The position numbers and the translations under genes are program-made. A stretch of DNA of 6,195 nucleotides, taken from positions 1 through 6,195 of the forward strand of contig JAEUJT010000209.1 in assembly GCA_016793525.1 (NCBI GenBank). Direction: 5' to 3'. Source of the DNA: Archangium sp. GTDB lineage: Bacteria > Myxococcota > Myxococcia > Myxococcales > Myxococcaceae. Of this stretch, positions 5,222 to 6,195 are shown one piece after another (the stretch's first letter is position 1; each line of letters starts with the position of its first letter). Below the pieces are notes generated by a model. The model had not been told where the DNA came from, made no database searches, and saw nothing but the letters and a program-made list of their open reading frames with translations.

Positions 5222-6195
5222 TCAGCGCGCCACTCCCAGCGCGCGGTGCACCTTCGCCATCGCCGCCACCAGGTGCTGCACCTCGGCTTCGGTGTTCGCC
5301 GCGGTGGGCGTCGCGCGCAGCACACCTTTGTCTTTCGGCACCACCGGGTACGCCTGCATGGTGACGTTGATGCCCTCGTCGAACAGCATCGCGCCGCCGC
5401 GGGCCACGTTGTCGGCGCTCCCGACATAGGCGCTGACAATTGGAAACGCGTTGTCGTTGTCGGTGGCGATGCCGTGCGCGCGGTACCCGTCGGCGATGGT
5501 GGTGGCGAAGCCGTGAATGCGCTTGCGCAGGGCGTCACCCTCGCGTGCGTTGACGTCGAGCCCAGCAGAGGCCGTGGCCAGCGCCGCCGTCGGCACCGGG
5601 CCCGAGTAGATGTACGCGGTGATGTTGGTCTTCAAGAAGGGCATCAGCTTCGCCGGAGCGGCGACGAAGGCGATGAGCGACGAATACGCCTTCGACATGC
5701 CCGCGACGTAGAGAATGTTGTCGTAGCCGAGCCCGCAGTGCTGCACGACGCCGTTGCCGCGCACGCCGTACGGGTTCTCCGCCGAGGGCTTTTCCCCGAT
5801 GACGCCGAAGCCGTGCGCGTCATCGATGTAGACGATGGCGTCGTGTTTGCGCGCGACCTCGACGATGGCCGGCAGGTTCGGCACGCGGCCGGTGACGCTC
5901 AACACGCCGTCGATGACGACCAGCTTGGGGAAGAGCGCCTTGTGCTTCGTCAGCAGCGCGTCGAGGCCGGCCGGGTCGCTGTGCGTGAAGCTGTACAGCT
6001 CCGCACCCAAGTCGCGCGCGATGCGGCAGCCGTCGAAGTTCACCTTGTGCGCGAAGCGGTCGACGAAGAGGCCCGCGCCCTTCCCCGCCAGCGCCGGAAT
6101 CAGGCCCACCGCCACGAGCGAGATGGTGGGGAGAATGAGCGTGGCTTCGACCCCGAGGAGCGCCGCGAGCTTGTGCTCCACCGTCTCGTAGAGCG
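5222..6195 (-). CDS. Alpha-oxoamine synthase family PLP enzyme (AONS/KBL/SPT-like), N-terminus outside window
   Basis: PLP-dependent fold-type I enzyme that condenses an acyl-CoA or acyl-ACP with an amino acid, losing CO2 and giving an alpha-aminoketone; relatives are 8-amino-7-oxononanoate synthase (BioF), KBL, serine palmitoyltransferase and CqsA. The frame is open to the window edge, so roughly 80 N-terminal residues of a usual 390-420 are missing; the GTG at 6181 is internal. Numbering from it: VEHKLAALLGVEATLIL matches the family's HxxLExxLAxFxGxExALLF region; DRFAH has His45 at the PLP-stacking position (His133 in E. coli BioF); IDDAHGFGVIG has Asp120 and His123 (BioF Asp204/His207); GMSKAYSS has the PLP Schiff-base Lys164 (BioF Lys236); YIYSGPVPTA replaces the usual FSTxxPP. 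Relative to BioF about 12 residues are inserted between the DDAHG and SK motifs, and the glycine-rich context of the lysine is altered, so I do not assign BioF. No other biotin gene is visible. It is probably the upstream member of an operon with the ACAD-GNAT gene. Confidence -1.
   Translation of the reverse strand, partial: LYETVEHKLAALLGVEATLILPTISLVAVGLIPALAGKGAGLFVDRFAHKVNFDGCRIARDLGAELYSFTHSDPAGLDALLTKHKALFPKLVVIDGVLSVTGRVPNLPAIVEVARKHDAIVYIDDAHGFGVIGEKPSAENPYGVRGNGVVQHCGLGYDNILYVAGMSKAYSSLIAFVAAPAKLMPFLKTNITAYIYSGPVPTAALATASAGLDVNAREGDALRKRIHGFATTIADGYRAHGIATDNDNAFPIVSAYVGSADNVARGGAMLFDEGINVTMQAYPVVPKDKGVLRATPTAANTEAEVQHLVAAMAKVHRALGVAR

Noticed and set aside
5171..5224. Read-through of the single TGA (5222-5224), which would join the oxoamine synthase and ACAD-GNAT in one frame
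   Set aside because: The two genes do share a frame with no further stop between them, but the 17 intervening codons lack the G/C third-position bias of the flanking genes and there is no visible recoding signal or selenocysteine-type structure. Normal termination is simpler.
5143..5538. A 131-codon minus-strand frame overlapping the oxoamine synthase C-terminus
   Set aside because: Most of it is an out-of-frame shadow of the synthase, rich in Arg, Thr and Pro. Only its last 25 codons, outside the synthase, are kept as a speculative small ORF.
5222..6195. Assigning the PLP enzyme as bioF
   Set aside because: The lysine motif and an insertion differ from BioF, and no biotin gene is visible nearby, so only the family is supported.

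Overview
The window is GC-rich (roughly two thirds G+C), with strong G/C bias at third codon positions and almost no intergenic space. One gene encodes a lipoprotein whose mature N-terminus is a long Asp-Ala-Gly repeat tract, a style common in Myxococcota (Myxococcus/Archangium-type bacteria). I infer a myxobacterium or close relative; no rRNA, tRNA or taxon-specific marker is present to prove it. I see no mobile element, CRISPR array or RNA gene.

Layout. The plus strand holds only the 3' part of an NAD(P)-dependent aldehyde dehydrogenase (2-1186), whose N-terminus lies before the window. Everything after it is on the minus strand and is best read from right to left: (i) the C-terminal part of a PLP-dependent alpha-oxoamine synthase (AONS/KBL/SPT fold; 6195 to 5222, N-terminus outside the window); (ii) a large two-domain protein fusing an acyl-CoA dehydrogenase to a GNAT N-acyltransferase (5143 or 5170 to 3425); (iii) a secreted lipoprotein with a DAG hexapeptide stalk, a PKD/Ig-like module and a right-handed beta-helix (3409 to 1196). 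The gaps between these three genes are at most 78 nt and 15 nt, so co-transcription from a promoter outside the window is likely. The lipoprotein gene converges on the aldehyde dehydrogenase gene with 9 nt between stop codons.

How the genes may work together (inference). An alpha-oxoamine synthase makes an alpha-aminoketone from an acyl thioester and an amino acid. An acyl-CoA dehydrogenase could desaturate the acyl thioester, and a GNAT domain could acylate a free amine. The synthase next to the ACAD-GNAT fusion therefore resembles a compact small-molecule or lipid pathway more than ordinary beta-oxidation or biotin synthesis, and no other biotin gene is visible. The ACAD half lacks the usual catalytic Glu of the xxEGT motif but has a Glu at the alternative position used by isovaleryl-CoA and long-chain acyl-CoA dehydrogenases, so it is probably active. 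The lipoprotein may simply be a downstream passenger. The fusion and its pairing with the oxoamine synthase are the most interesting content. A 25-codon ORF with a CxxC motif sits exactly in the junction between these two genes and is reported as speculative.
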